A stretch of 64,000 nt of DNA from Ruminococcus sp. (GTDB lineage Bacteria; Bacillota; Clostridia; Oscillospirales; Ruminococcaceae), in NCBI GenBank assembly GCA_015066745.1, contig SVNW01000002.1, positions 24,182-88,181 of the forward strand. The letters run 5' to 3'. This document shows, piece after piece, positions 27,121 through 35,236 of the stretch. Both the position numbers and the translations under genes were made by a program. Every line of letters begins with the position of its first letter. The stretch's first letter is position 1. The notes below the pieces were generated by a model. That model was not told the DNA's origin and made no database searches. It saw only the letters and a list, made by a program, of their open reading frames with translations.

Positions 27121-27981
27121 TTAGATATTCAGTTCATCATCTATCAAAGATATTACAACAGACCTTTTTTCAGCCAGCTGAGAAATATGAAGCGCTATCT
27201 CATCTATCTCATTTCTGATACTTTCAAGTCTTTCCGAGATAGTATCATATCCGTCATCGCTTTTGTAATATCTGAGAATATCATTAAAATATGCGAGCTG
27301 TTCTCTTAAATTATCTGTATTTTCAGAATTTTCAGTGTTCTGTCTTATATCTTCAGAAAGCTTATATTTTTTTATTTCAAGTGATGAAACATCTTCTTTT
27401 AGTGTCCTGAGATCTTCGATTTCTGATTTTATATTTTCTGATCTCTTTTCAAGTTCTTCTTTTTTCAGAAGAAGTTCATTGTTTTCTCTCTGAAGTTCCG
27501 ATATCATTTTTTCCATATTACTTACTTCAAGTTCAAGAAGTCTGTTTGTTTCGGAAACTAAAGCATATTCTGAAATATCCGGGCTGTCAACAGCTTTTTT
27601 CTCTTCAAAATTAAGATATAACATATCAAGAGAAGAGTCATAACCTAACTTTACTTCAGAACAACTACAGCTTCCGTTGCTTACGTTTTCCCTGCCTCTT
27701 ATCTCATAGTAAGTTTCTATAGGTCTGTCAAAAATAATTGATGCTGACTTCAGTACATACAATTCTGAAGGTTTGTACTGAACAGAAAATTTTAACTTTC
27801 CTGACTCGCTGTTTACAGAAGGATTTATGCACTGTATAACTGATGGTATCTGTATAAATAAATTTGGTCTGGACTCAACCGGTTCTATACTCTGAACTAT
27901 TTCAAACTTCAGATCACCTTTTAAAAATGATTCACAAACCGGATCTTCAAAAGTCAGTATACATTCATTTCCTATATACAC
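27121..27981 (-). CDS. Beta-domain plus coiled-coil protein
   Basis: 286 aa, starting at GTG 27981 (GAGGTG upstream). Residues 1-130 form a beta-rich domain with a Cys pair (GSCSCSEV) near 104. Residues about 135-280 form a coiled coil (heptads such as LLLKKEELEKRSENIKSEI). No signal or membrane segment. First of three consecutive coiled-coil genes in the operon; the globular head may bind cargo or the Hsp70-like partner encoded upstream. Function not known. Confidence 0.78.
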   Translation of the reverse strand: MYIGNECILTFEDPVCESFLKGDLKFEIVQSIEPVESRPNLFIQIPSVIQCINPSVNSESGKLKFSVQYKPSELYVLKSASIIFDRPIETYYEIRGRENVSNGSCSCSEVKLGYDSSLDMLYLNFEEKKAVDSPDISEYALVSETNRLLELEVSNMEKMISELQRENNELLLKKEELEKRSENIKSEIEDLRTLKEDVSSLEIKKYKLSEDIRQNTENSENTDNLREQLAYFNDILRYYKSDDGYDTISERLESIRNEIDEIALHISQLAEKRSVVISLIDDELNI

Positions 27982-28002
27982 TGCAAAACACCTCTCTATT
28001 TT

Positions 28003-28791
28003 TTAATATGGATAAAAGTTAATATTGTTTTCTAAGATATCGGCTATCTTATTTCCCATAGAATCTTCGGCAATAACCAGAACACTTAATTTTCCGTCTT
28101 TTTCTTCAAACGTTATACCAAGTTTATCACACTGACATTGTTTGATCCCGATAATCGCATATGGTTCTATACAGTCACCAAATACACTTGAAGGATTTGT
28201 TACATCAGACTTGCTTTTATGTCTGCGTGAAACAGCAACTCTGAAGCTCTCTTCCTTTTCAACAGGTATATCAAATTTTTGTACACTTCCTTTTTCGTTA
28301 TCGAGAAGTTTTATAAATTGTATTCGTCCAAAACGCTTATTGTTAAGAATGATCCCATAATCATATTCCCGGTCAATATACGGAAAAGCTGATTTTTCAT
28401 CATTTGTTTTTTCTGTTTTGTCATTGTCACAAAACATCTTTGTGATGTATGAGATACATTCTTCCATGGATATTCTGTTTTCTCTTTTGAACATTGTCAT
28501 TTTTTCAAGTACATCAGAAAACAGAACATATTCAGGTGGCAGATATTTTTTTGATATGACCGGACCTTCTGTATCAGCCATCATAAAATATTCATCTTGT
28601 GGCATATTTATATATTCAAAAAAATCCTTATCCGTAAGAATTTTAAACAAATACATGCCACAAGAATAAACTTCTGATGCATCATCTATTGTATAATCGC
28701 CCATAAATTTCTGCGGGTCCTGATATTTTCCGATATATTCTTTATTTTCTGCCGACTTTAAAAACAAATCTATTTTATTTATTAGTTCCAT
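28003..28791 (-). CDS. Protein-kinase C-lobe-like protein lacking the ATP-binding lobe
   Basis: 262 aa. The first 125 residues read like the second half of a Ser/Thr kinase: an APE-like segment (YQDPQKFMGDY), the subdomain IX pattern DASEVYSCGMYLFKIL, then FSDVLEKMTMFKRENRIS with the subdomain XI Arg. The glycine loop, the catalytic HRD and the DFG are absent, so it cannot be an active kinase by itself. Residues about 140-262 are beta-rich; FEEKDGKLSVLVIAEDSMG resembles the last strands of an Hsp70 substrate-binding domain. Nine bases separate it from the Hsp70 gene upstream. A pseudokinase adaptor is my inference. Confidence 0.7.
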   Translation of the reverse strand: MELINKIDLFLKSAENKEYIGKYQDPQKFMGDYTIDDASEVYSCGMYLFKILTDKDFFEYINMPQDEYFMMADTEGPVISKKYLPPEYVLFSDVLEKMTMFKRENRISMEECISYITKMFCDNDKTEKTNDEKSAFPYIDREYDYGIILNNKRFGRIQFIKLLDNEKGSVQKFDIPVEKEESFRVAVSRRHKSKSDVTNPSSVFGDCIEPYAIIGIKQCQCDKLGITFEEKDGKLSVLVIAEDSMGNKIADILENNINFYPY

Positions 28792-28800
28792 AGCAGTTCC

Positions 28801-30312
28801 CTATACCTCAAAACTTACTTCTACGTTTCTGTTGTGATCATTAAGATCTTCGGCATTTACTGTCATTATTCCTTTTGAATCAAAGGAAAAAACAGTTTCT
28901 ATACGTTGCTCTCCTCTGTCCATAGGAATTATATCATTGAAAATAAATTCACCGATTTTTCTGTAAGAAATATTGCCGAAATCATTTGGATCACCACTGT
29001 ATTCGTACAGTTCAAAACGCATTTCTGTTTCAAATCTTCCGTTGTTTGTGTATACATGACGAGCTTCAAAGTTTTCATCTATATCTGTGCCTGCACTGAT
29101 AATAGGATTCATGTACATTTTGCCTTTTTCATTTCGGCATATTATGCCAATAGAATTTAAAAGCTTATTTACTACATGAATATTTTCATCACAAGCCTTT
29201 ATAGCGGCTCCTCTTGCCACTACACTAAGATATTTTTCATTGTCATGTATATCAGGTGCGCATATTATATTGGTTCCTGAATATGTATCCTCAAGATATT
29301 GACGTATGTACGGATCATTACTCATTCCGCCTATAAATAATATGTGATCTATATTATAACCGGCTACATCGTCATTTGATATCAGTTCTTTTACCCTTTC
29401 ATACAAATCATCACACGCAGATATATATTCATTAAAAGAAAGATCAAGATGAAATCTGCAATTATCAGGACATATATTTTTCTTTTCACATATGTCACAA
29501 ATATCATCAGCATCTATACTCACGCTGTCATTTTTTTTGTACAGTTCTTTTTTTACCTGTTCTGAAAGCAGTTCTATCTTTTTTCTGATCTGCTTTCTTG
29601 AAGTACCCCATACAGTTGATGTATCAATGATATTTTGTCCGGAACATTCTTTAAACTGTTCAAAAATGATTTTACTTATCCTGCCGTCAAAATCTGTTCC
29701 GCCAAGATGTCTTATTCCGTCGGCCGCAAGCACATTAAAACCTGTTACACCGTTATTTCCTTCAAGTTCTATAAGCGCAACGTCTATCGTACCGCCACCG
29801 ATATCAACAACATATACATTTTCACCTGATCTGAAGTTATTATCATTATAAGCAAGCACAGCCGCAACCGGTTCTTTTATTATCTCAATAAGAGTGATAC
29901 CGGCACGTTTTACAGCGGCTGCAGTCCTTTTTATCTGATCTTCTCCGAATTTTGCAGGAACAGTAACGACTGCTCTGAACTTTTTTTCATCGGGAAATCT
30001 TTCGGAAAGACTGTTTTTAACCTTTTTTAGTATCTCAAAAGCTACGTCTTCTGCTTTAAAACGTTTCCCGTCAATATCCCAGCTCTTTATTCTGTCGTCC
30101 ATAAATATTTTTGAAGATGAAATAAATGCTGACGGATTTACTAAGGCTGCATCAAGTGCAGGCTGTCCGACCAACATTTTGCCTCTGTCATAATAAATAC
30201 ACGAAGGAAGAATAGTACTTCCGTCATCAAACTTCAGAAACTCAATATTTCCAAATATATTCATCCAGCCAACAACAGTGTTTGTAGTTCCGAGATCAAT
30301 GCCTATATTCAT
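28801..30312 (-). CDS. Divergent Hsp70-family protein with four-Cys insert and no C-terminal lid
   Basis: 503 aa, shorter than DnaK (about 610). The ATPase domain is clear: GIDLGTTNT (phosphate 1), VVDIGGGTIDVALIE (phosphate 2), FIGGMSNDPYI (adenosine). An insert in the middle of the ATPase domain carries CDICEKKNICPDNC, four cysteines that could bind zinc or an iron-sulfur cluster. After about residue 385 a short beta substrate-binding-like domain ends at FEV, with no helical lid. This is a specialised Hsp70, not the housekeeping DnaK. Start ATG with GAGGGTGAT upstream; five bases after the zinc-ribbon membrane gene. Confidence 0.88.
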   Translation of the reverse strand: MNIGIDLGTTNTVVGWMNIFGNIEFLKFDDGSTILPSCIYYDRGKMLVGQPALDAALVNPSAFISSSKIFMDDRIKSWDIDGKRFKAEDVAFEILKKVKNSLSERFPDEKKFRAVVTVPAKFGEDQIKRTAAAVKRAGITLIEIIKEPVAAVLAYNDNNFRSGENVYVVDIGGGTIDVALIELEGNNGVTGFNVLAADGIRHLGGTDFDGRISKIIFEQFKECSGQNIIDTSTVWGTSRKQIRKKIELLSEQVKKELYKKNDSVSIDADDICDICEKKNICPDNCRFHLDLSFNEYISACDDLYERVKELISNDDVAGYNIDHILFIGGMSNDPYIRQYLEDTYSGTNIICAPDIHDNEKYLSVVARGAAIKACDENIHVVNKLLNSIGIICRNEKGKMYMNPIISAGTDIDENFEARHVYTNNGRFETEMRFELYEYSGDPNDFGNISYRKIGEFIFNDIIPMDRGEQRIETVFSFDSKGIMTVNAEDLNDHNRNVEVSFEV

Positions 30313-30316
30313 AGCA

Positions 30317-31318
30317 TCACCCTCTCATTCCTATAACCATGCGAATTATTTTCCATACAATATAAACCCCGATACAAGCCGCTAATATCGGCAGTGACGA
30401 GGTTACCAGAATTGCAAATATTTCAGAAAAGCTTTCTGAAACAGACATACCTGCAAAACCTGAAAGCTTATTTTTTAAGAAAAACAGTATGGTAGTCATA
30501 AACGATAAAATTATTGTTGTATTAAAATCATACTGTATGTGTGTCTTATCCTTGTTTACATATACTATAAAGCTTATAAATAAAAAAGAAATAGCAAACA
30601 TACCTGCGGCCGCTTTTGCAGATGGAACAAATTCCTCCATTACCCGTCTGAGTTCTTCAAGTACTTCACCGGATAAAAAAGCGTCCTTTAGAGATGTTGC
30701 TATCATGAAAAAGAAAAAAGCTACGAATACAGTGACCATAAACGCAACAGGAGATGAGGCAAATCTTATACGACTTTCATTATTTCTCACTCTGCGTGCA
30801 AAATAAATGTCGTCATCGCCCTCAGCAAAATTTCTTATTGCCATTTTTCCTGTTACAGTGTGATCAAATCCACTGCATATCGTAGCTCCGTCCCCATAAT
30901 AATCCCCATAGATATGCACCCTTACACGATCTTTTCCTGTTTCGTCATCACGAGGTCTTATCTCAAAAGAGTATAATGTATCGCTGAAACTTTGCTGATA
31001 TAAAATATAATGTCTTAACTTAGTAGAAAAACTTCTTGGTTCTTCCCTTAGCGGACGAACATTTTCAACTACACCGCTTATTGACTTATACTTTTTATAT
31101 TTTTGAGAAACAGAAATTTCACGTTTGTTTTTCTGGTTCACTTTTTTCTGCGATTTTATCCCTTTATCATTGTACTGTATCTTAGGTCTGTTTATAAGAC
31201 TTTGTTCCGAAACATCTTCGTATTTTAATGCCGCCTTACAAACCGGACATTTTACACCTGATTTGGTATTTCCGGTATATGGCTTGCCCGGACAAGCCGG
31301 GCAATAAAAAATCTCCAT
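30317..31318 (-). CDS. Zinc-ribbon membrane protein
   Basis: 333 aa. N-terminal zinc ribbon with cysteines at 6, 9, 24 and 27, paralogous to the last gene of the operon. A basic region follows (about 48-80), then a soluble domain, then about four membrane segments: near 195-215 (VTVFVAFFFFMIATSL), 237-258, 265-285 and 300-325. It probably anchors the system to the cytoplasmic membrane with the ribbon in the cytoplasm. Start ATG with GGAGGGG upstream. It is the second gene after the XRE regulator. Confidence 0.82.
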   Translation of the reverse strand: MEIFYCPACPGKPYTGNTKSGVKCPVCKAALKYEDVSEQSLINRPKIQYNDKGIKSQKKVNQKNKREISVSQKYKKYKSISGVVENVRPLREEPRSFSTKLRHYILYQQSFSDTLYSFEIRPRDDETGKDRVRVHIYGDYYGDGATICSGFDHTVTGKMAIRNFAEGDDDIYFARRVRNNESRIRFASSPVAFMVTVFVAFFFFMIATSLKDAFLSGEVLEELRRVMEEFVPSAKAAAGMFAISFLFISFIVYVNKDKTHIQYDFNTTIILSFMTTILFFLKNKLSGFAGMSVSESFSEIFAILVTSSLPILAACIGVYIVWKIIRMVIGMRG

Positions 31319-31345
31319 ATATACCCCTCCATCATAAAGAAGTTC

Positions 31346-31627
31346 TTATCTCTTCTTTACTGACACGTATTCTTTCAGTTCATCAGTAAGGATTCCGAAC
31401 ATTTCGAGGAGTGCCTTTGTATCTTCATTCACTGTGAAGATAAAAAGAAGTGACAAGAAAGTATTCCATGTGAGAGCTCTCTGTCTTTTCTCAAATGCAA
31501 GTACAGACTGTCGGCTAAGTCCAACGATATCTGCGAGTTCTGCCTGAGTAACGCCCATCTTTGCTCTAAGTACAACGATGTTCTCAGTCATTCTGTCAAT
31601 TAAAAGTTTTTTTGTTTCTTCGGTCAT
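31346..31627 (-). CDS. XRE-family helix-turn-helix regulator, first gene of the operon
   Basis: 93 aa from ATG 31627 (GGGGTG upstream); longer open frames reach into the promoter and are rejected. The helix-turn-helix is canonical (GVTQAELADIVGLSRQSVLAFEKRQRA), similar to the short regulators that control accessory operons. The C-terminal 35 residues are helical and probably dimerise. It lies 27 bases ahead of the zinc-ribbon gene and downstream of a full-consensus promoter flanked by two palindromes, so it most likely represses its own operon. Confidence 0.88.
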   Translation of the reverse strand: MTEETKKLLIDRMTENIVVLRAKMGVTQAELADIVGLSRQSVLAFEKRQRALTWNTFLSLLFIFTVNEDTKALLEMFGILTDELKEYVSVKKR

Positions 31628-31669
31628 TAAAATCACCCCATAATAAAAATAAATTAAAATATTAAGCCT

Positions 31670-31706
31670 AATAAACATATTATATTTAAAATATCATATA
31701 TTTATT
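31670..31706. promoter_or_regulatory. Operator-like inverted repeat downstream of the operon promoter
   Basis: Arms AATAAACATAT (31670-31680) and ATATATTTATT (31696-31706) pair at 10 of 11 positions. It lies just after the expected transcription start (near 31711) and shares the AAACATAT core with the palindrome at 31758-31774. Probable site for the XRE protein. Confidence 0.5.
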
Positions 31707-31717
31707 ACTTACTAATG

Positions 31718-31746
31718 ATTATAGCACTAAAAAAACATTCTGTCAA
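31718..31746 (-). promoter_or_regulatory. Full-consensus promoter of the 12-gene operon
   Basis: On the minus strand TTGACA (31741-31746), exactly 17 bases, TATAAT (31718-31723), with an extended -10 TG. All twelve hexamer positions match the sigma-A consensus, which is the strongest promoter seen in the window. Confidence 0.9.
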
Positions 31747-31757
31747 TAGTCACAAAC

Positions 31758-31774
31758 AATATGTTAAACATATT
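31758..31774. promoter_or_regulatory. Perfect palindrome upstream of the operon promoter
   Basis: AATATGTT-A-AACATATT, two 8-base arms around one base, located about 11 bases upstream of the -35 box. It fits a dimeric helix-turn-helix regulator. Confidence 0.55.
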
Positions 31775-31876
31775 TTATGTATTTTTGTATATTTCACCAA
31801 ATGCATTGCTCATTTTTTGTACCTAAGATACAATAAAATTTGAAAATCATGTTTATTTTTTTGCATTTTAACGACA

Positions 31877-32623
31877 TTATGTTTCTTCTTTCATTTTTTC
31901 CGTATATGCTTTTCCTGTATATTTTTTAAAACATTTGCTAAAATAATTGGGGTCAGGAATTCCTACTTCTCTTGCTGTTATATACATTGCTGTTTTCTTA
32001 TGAAGAAGCTCTATTGCTTTATCCATTCTGCATTTAGTTACATAATCAACAAAACTCATGCCTGTTTCTTCTTTAAAACGACGGCTCAGATAACTTGGAT
32101 TAAATCCGAACTTATTTGCTACATATGTAAGATTTATTTCAGAATTTTTATAATTGTTATTTATGAAGTCGCAGATATTACCCATTCCACCGTAAAAGTT
32201 CTTATCCGTTTTTTTCTCTTTTTCTTCTTCATGCGTTCTTACTCCGCTCTGTTCAAGTTCAGCAGTCACCTTCTTTAAGGCTTCCATAACATTTGCACGC
32301 ACTATAGGTTTTGTAAGATACTCGCATACACCTATCCCGACACACTGTCTTGCATATTCAAATTCGTTCATAGCCGTAAGAACTATTATTTTCAGATGCG
32401 GATACTGTCTCATTGCGATCTTTGAAAACTCTATTCCGTCCATAAAAGGCATTTTTATATCAACAAAAGCTATATCAGGACGCAATTCATCTATTATATT
32501 TATCGCTTCTATACCGCTCGATGCTTCTCCGACGATTTCAATTCCAAACTGTTTCCAGTCAATAGTCAGTTTCAGAAGATTTCTTACTGACTTTTCATCA
32601 TCTATAATCATTACCTTATACAT
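31877..32623 (-). CDS. AraC-type response regulator (YesN-like)
   Basis: 248 aa. Receiver domain at 1-120 (VMIIDDEKS acidic pocket, phospho-acceptor Asp in DIAFVDIKMPF, KPI Lys), short linker, and AraC-type DNA-binding domain (about 145-245, with FGFNPSYLSRRFKEETG and the second helix-turn-helix CFKKYTGK). The start overlaps the kinase gene by 8 bases with AGGTGA upstream, so the pair is co-translated. YesN-type regulators usually switch on carbohydrate uptake operons, and an ABC importer lies 4.5 kb upstream. Confidence 0.93.
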   Translation of the reverse strand: MYKVMIIDDEKSVRNLLKLTIDWKQFGIEIVGEASSGIEAINIIDELRPDIAFVDIKMPFMDGIEFSKIAMRQYPHLKIIVLTAMNEFEYARQCVGIGVCEYLTKPIVRANVMEALKKVTAELEQSGVRTHEEEKEKKTDKNFYGGMGNICDFINNNYKNSEINLTYVANKFGFNPSYLSRRFKEETGMSFVDYVTKCRMDKAIELLHKKTAMYITAREVGIPDPNYFSKCFKKYTGKAYTEKMKEET

Positions 32624-34376
32624 AATCTGTCACCTCATTACTATCCGGGAAAGGTATAATAAGCTCTATCTCACAGTATTCTCCTTCTACACTACGTATC
32701 TCCACAACGTCTTCTATACGTTTTATGTGATAGAAGTTTCTTATTCTGTCTATTGTACCTTTAAAACCGAAACTTTTTTTATTCTGACCGCTCATTAACT
32801 GAGCGATCTCATCTTTTCCCATCCCTATACCGCTGTCATATATTACTATATGTATTTTATCATCTATAGAGTATATGCTTATTTTAATTATGCCTTTTTC
32901 TCCTTTGGGACGTATCCCATGATAAATGCAGTTTTCCACAAGTGGCTGAAGTATCAGTTTCAGTATCACGACAGGTTTGAGATCTTCCTGTATATAATAC
33001 TGGTCTTCAAAAAGATTGTCATATCTGTACCTGAGAAGTTTTATATAACTTTTAACAATGTCAACTTCATCTGCGATCGTGATATTATCGTTTCCTTTAC
33101 TTAAAAACTTTCTGTAAAAGTTACCCATAGTCTCAACCGCTTCATAAACTTCTTCTCTTGAGTTTTCAAAAGCCATACAGCCTATGGTGTTAAGTGTATT
33201 ATATAAAAAATGCGGTTTTATCTGTTCCTGTATAACATTCATCTCGGCTATCTGCCTCTGCTTTTCCTGTTCAACAACTTCTTCGATAAGCTTATTTATA
33301 CGGATTATCATATCATTATAGCATTTTTTCAGTCTGCCTATTTCGTCATCATTGGTTTCTATACTAAGACAAGGCGGAGTTTCACCGTCTACATTTTTCA
33401 TATTGTCCGCAAGCATTTTTACAGGATACGTTATGTATTTATTTATAAATGTATTCAGGATAAGCAATACAGAAGACACTATAAATATAACAAGCAGAAT
33501 GGTAGCTATCGTATTTGTAGTAAGCCCTGAAAAATAACGGATAGGAGTACGGCATACCAAAACAATATCCGTATCAGGAACTTTACGACTGCTTATTATG
33601 CATTTTCCGATTTTTTCAGAAAAATCACCACTTAAAAGCTCTGATTTTCGTTCACGTATTATATCGGTCTTTTCTTTTGGAATAGTAGAATATATAACTT
33701 TTCCTTTGTCATCCATATACATTATGCTGTCTTCGCCTTCAGAAAAGTTTTCATAATCAGCAACAAGCTTACTCACATTTATATTTATAACCAGCATTCC
33801 AAGAGGTTTCTGTGTGTCAAGGTCATTTATCAGTCTTGCAAACGATACTACATTAAGAGAAGTATTGTAAACAAAAGCACCTTTTGTATTTGATATTATC
33901 TGATAACCTCCGTCAAGTGAGGCGACTTTTCCATACCAGTCATCTGCAAAAATTATAAACTCATCAGGCTTTATTATTCCTATACCGGTATTTACATAAC
34001 TTTTATCATTTCTGAAAATAAACACTGAATAACTTCCCGAATAAGAATTAAGTATATGATATATTTCTCTCTGGACCGTACTTGCATTTACACTTTTTGC
34101 GTTTTCACTGCTGATAAACTCAACTACAGTATCATTGAACATTATCATTTTACTCATATTATTTACGTTGTTTACAACTGACAGTATACTTTGTTCAGCA
34201 GAATTTAACCTGTCATTATTTTTCTGAAATGATGTTTCAAGGACTTGATTTTTCATAAGAGAATAGAAAAAAACCGAACACAAAAGCATACATATTATTA
34301 TTGTTACAACAAATATATACTGTACTTTGGTTTTTATACTTTGATTTAAAAATTTATCTGCAAATTTTTTCATCAT
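32616..34376 (-). CDS. YesM-type sensor histidine kinase
   Basis: 586 aa. Membrane segment 1 (about 18-40), extracytoplasmic sensor domain (about 41-280, Cache-like), membrane segment 2 (about 285-308), HAMP linker, His-kinase domain with phospho-acceptor in KPHFLYNTLN (near 390), and HATPase (PLVENCIYHGI and GIGMG). This LytS/YesM type pairs with AraC-type regulators and senses external sugars or cell-surface signals. It lies 31 bases downstream of the J-domain gene and overlaps its regulator. Start ATG 34376 with GGGGGAG. Confidence 0.94.
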   Translation of the reverse strand: MMKKFADKFLNQSIKTKVQYIFVVTIIICMLLCSVFFYSLMKNQVLETSFQKNNDRLNSAEQSILSVVNNVNNMSKMIMFNDTVVEFISSENAKSVNASTVQREIYHILNSYSGSYSVFIFRNDKSYVNTGIGIIKPDEFIIFADDWYGKVASLDGGYQIISNTKGAFVYNTSLNVVSFARLINDLDTQKPLGMLVININVSKLVADYENFSEGEDSIMYMDDKGKVIYSTIPKEKTDIIRERKSELLSGDFSEKIGKCIISSRKVPDTDIVLVCRTPIRYFSGLTTNTIATILLVIFIVSSVLLILNTFINKYITYPVKMLADNMKNVDGETPPCLSIETNDDEIGRLKKCYNDMIIRINKLIEEVVEQEKQRQIAEMNVIQEQIKPHFLYNTLNTIGCMAFENSREEVYEAVETMGNFYRKFLSKGNDNITIADEVDIVKSYIKLLRYRYDNLFEDQYYIQEDLKPVVILKLILQPLVENCIYHGIRPKGEKGIIKISIYSIDDKIHIVIYDSGIGMGKDEIAQLMSGQNKKSFGFKGTIDRIRNFYHIKRIEDVVEIRSVEGEYCEIELIIPFPDSNEVTDYV

Positions 34377-34407
34377 TGTTATCCACTCCCCCTATATAAT
34401 AAGTTTT

Positions 34408-35232
34408 TTATTCCGGCGACAAGGCTATCGCCAATAACAGCAGTAAAACAGCCACAAACCAACCGATTTTGCTTAGTTTTCTTTTTCTTATACTGTTTAC
34501 GTAATAATATAATTTTCTTTTACCGGTTACATCTACATAATATATATCAAACTCCGGATTATACACTATTTTGCATTTTTCGCCTATTGTACTGCAAAAC
34601 AAAGATGCAACATGAAGAGAAAATCTTTTTCTTTCAAGTATAGAATCAATCACCGTATGATTTGCCTTGTCCGACAAAACTTTACAGACATCACTGTCTG
34701 ACAAAAATGTCTTCCAGATAGTATAACTGCTCGCAACATCATGATCATCAGCAAGTTCTTTGAGTTTTGACAATACAAGTTTTTTTACAAATTTATCTCT
34801 TTCCTGCGGATTTTTCAGATGTATATTACGATTTCTTATAACATCGACATCATCAAAATCAAAATCGTATTTTTCTTCATTGGCTTTACTGCTTTCCTTA
34901 TAAAAAGTCTCCTCAACCGGTATGCTACTGTCATTTTCTGTTTCTTTGCGAGGATAGTATGTATATAATTCCTCTACGTTTCCGGGTGTTATCCCAAGTT
35001 CGGTTATGTCTATATAAACCACATCATCTACTGTATCCGAACTGACGATAAAAGCCTCATTTTTATCTGATTTGTCTGAGGCATATTTCAGTGCCTGCTT
35101 GTATGCGTCATGTATTTTTCTGAACTGTTCGGGAAACTCTTCAGGATTGTTCTTTTTGGCAGCAGCTGCATAAGCTCTTTTTATTTTTTTTATATCTGTC
35201 GTTTGTTCTATCCCAAGTATATCCCACCACAT
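34408..35232 (-). CDS. J-domain protein with C-terminal membrane anchor (DjlB/DjlC-like partner of HscC)
   Basis: 274 aa from ATG 35232 (GGGGG upstream; an ATG at 35253 is also possible). A J domain fills about residues 1-55 (WWDILGIEQTTDIKKIKRAY), but the HPD tripeptide needed to stimulate Hsp70 is replaced in KKNNPEEF. A charged, helical middle is followed by a single C-terminal membrane segment (WFVAVLLLLLAIAL). E. coli HscC works with similar membrane J proteins DjlB and DjlC. The gene starts four bases after the hscC stop codon. It probably recruits HscC to the membrane; whether it activates ATPase with the altered motif is unclear. Confidence 0.82.
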   Translation of the reverse strand: MWWDILGIEQTTDIKKIKRAYAAAAKKNNPEEFPEQFRKIHDAYKQALKYASDKSDKNEAFIVSSDTVDDVVYIDITELGITPGNVEELYTYYPRKETENDSSIPVEETFYKESSKANEEKYDFDFDDVDVIRNRNIHLKNPQERDKFVKKLVLSKLKELADDHDVASSYTIWKTFLSDSDVCKVLSDKANHTVIDSILERKRFSLHVASLFCSTIGEKCKIVYNPEFDIYYVDVTGKRKLYYYVNSIRKRKLSKIGWFVAVLLLLLAIALSPE

Positions 35233-35236
35233 ACTG

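Noticed and set aside
17860-31627. Tellurium-resistance (Ter) type kinase/phosphatase system
   Set aside because: No TerD, vWA or PP2C domain is seen; the kinase-like protein lacks catalytic motifs.
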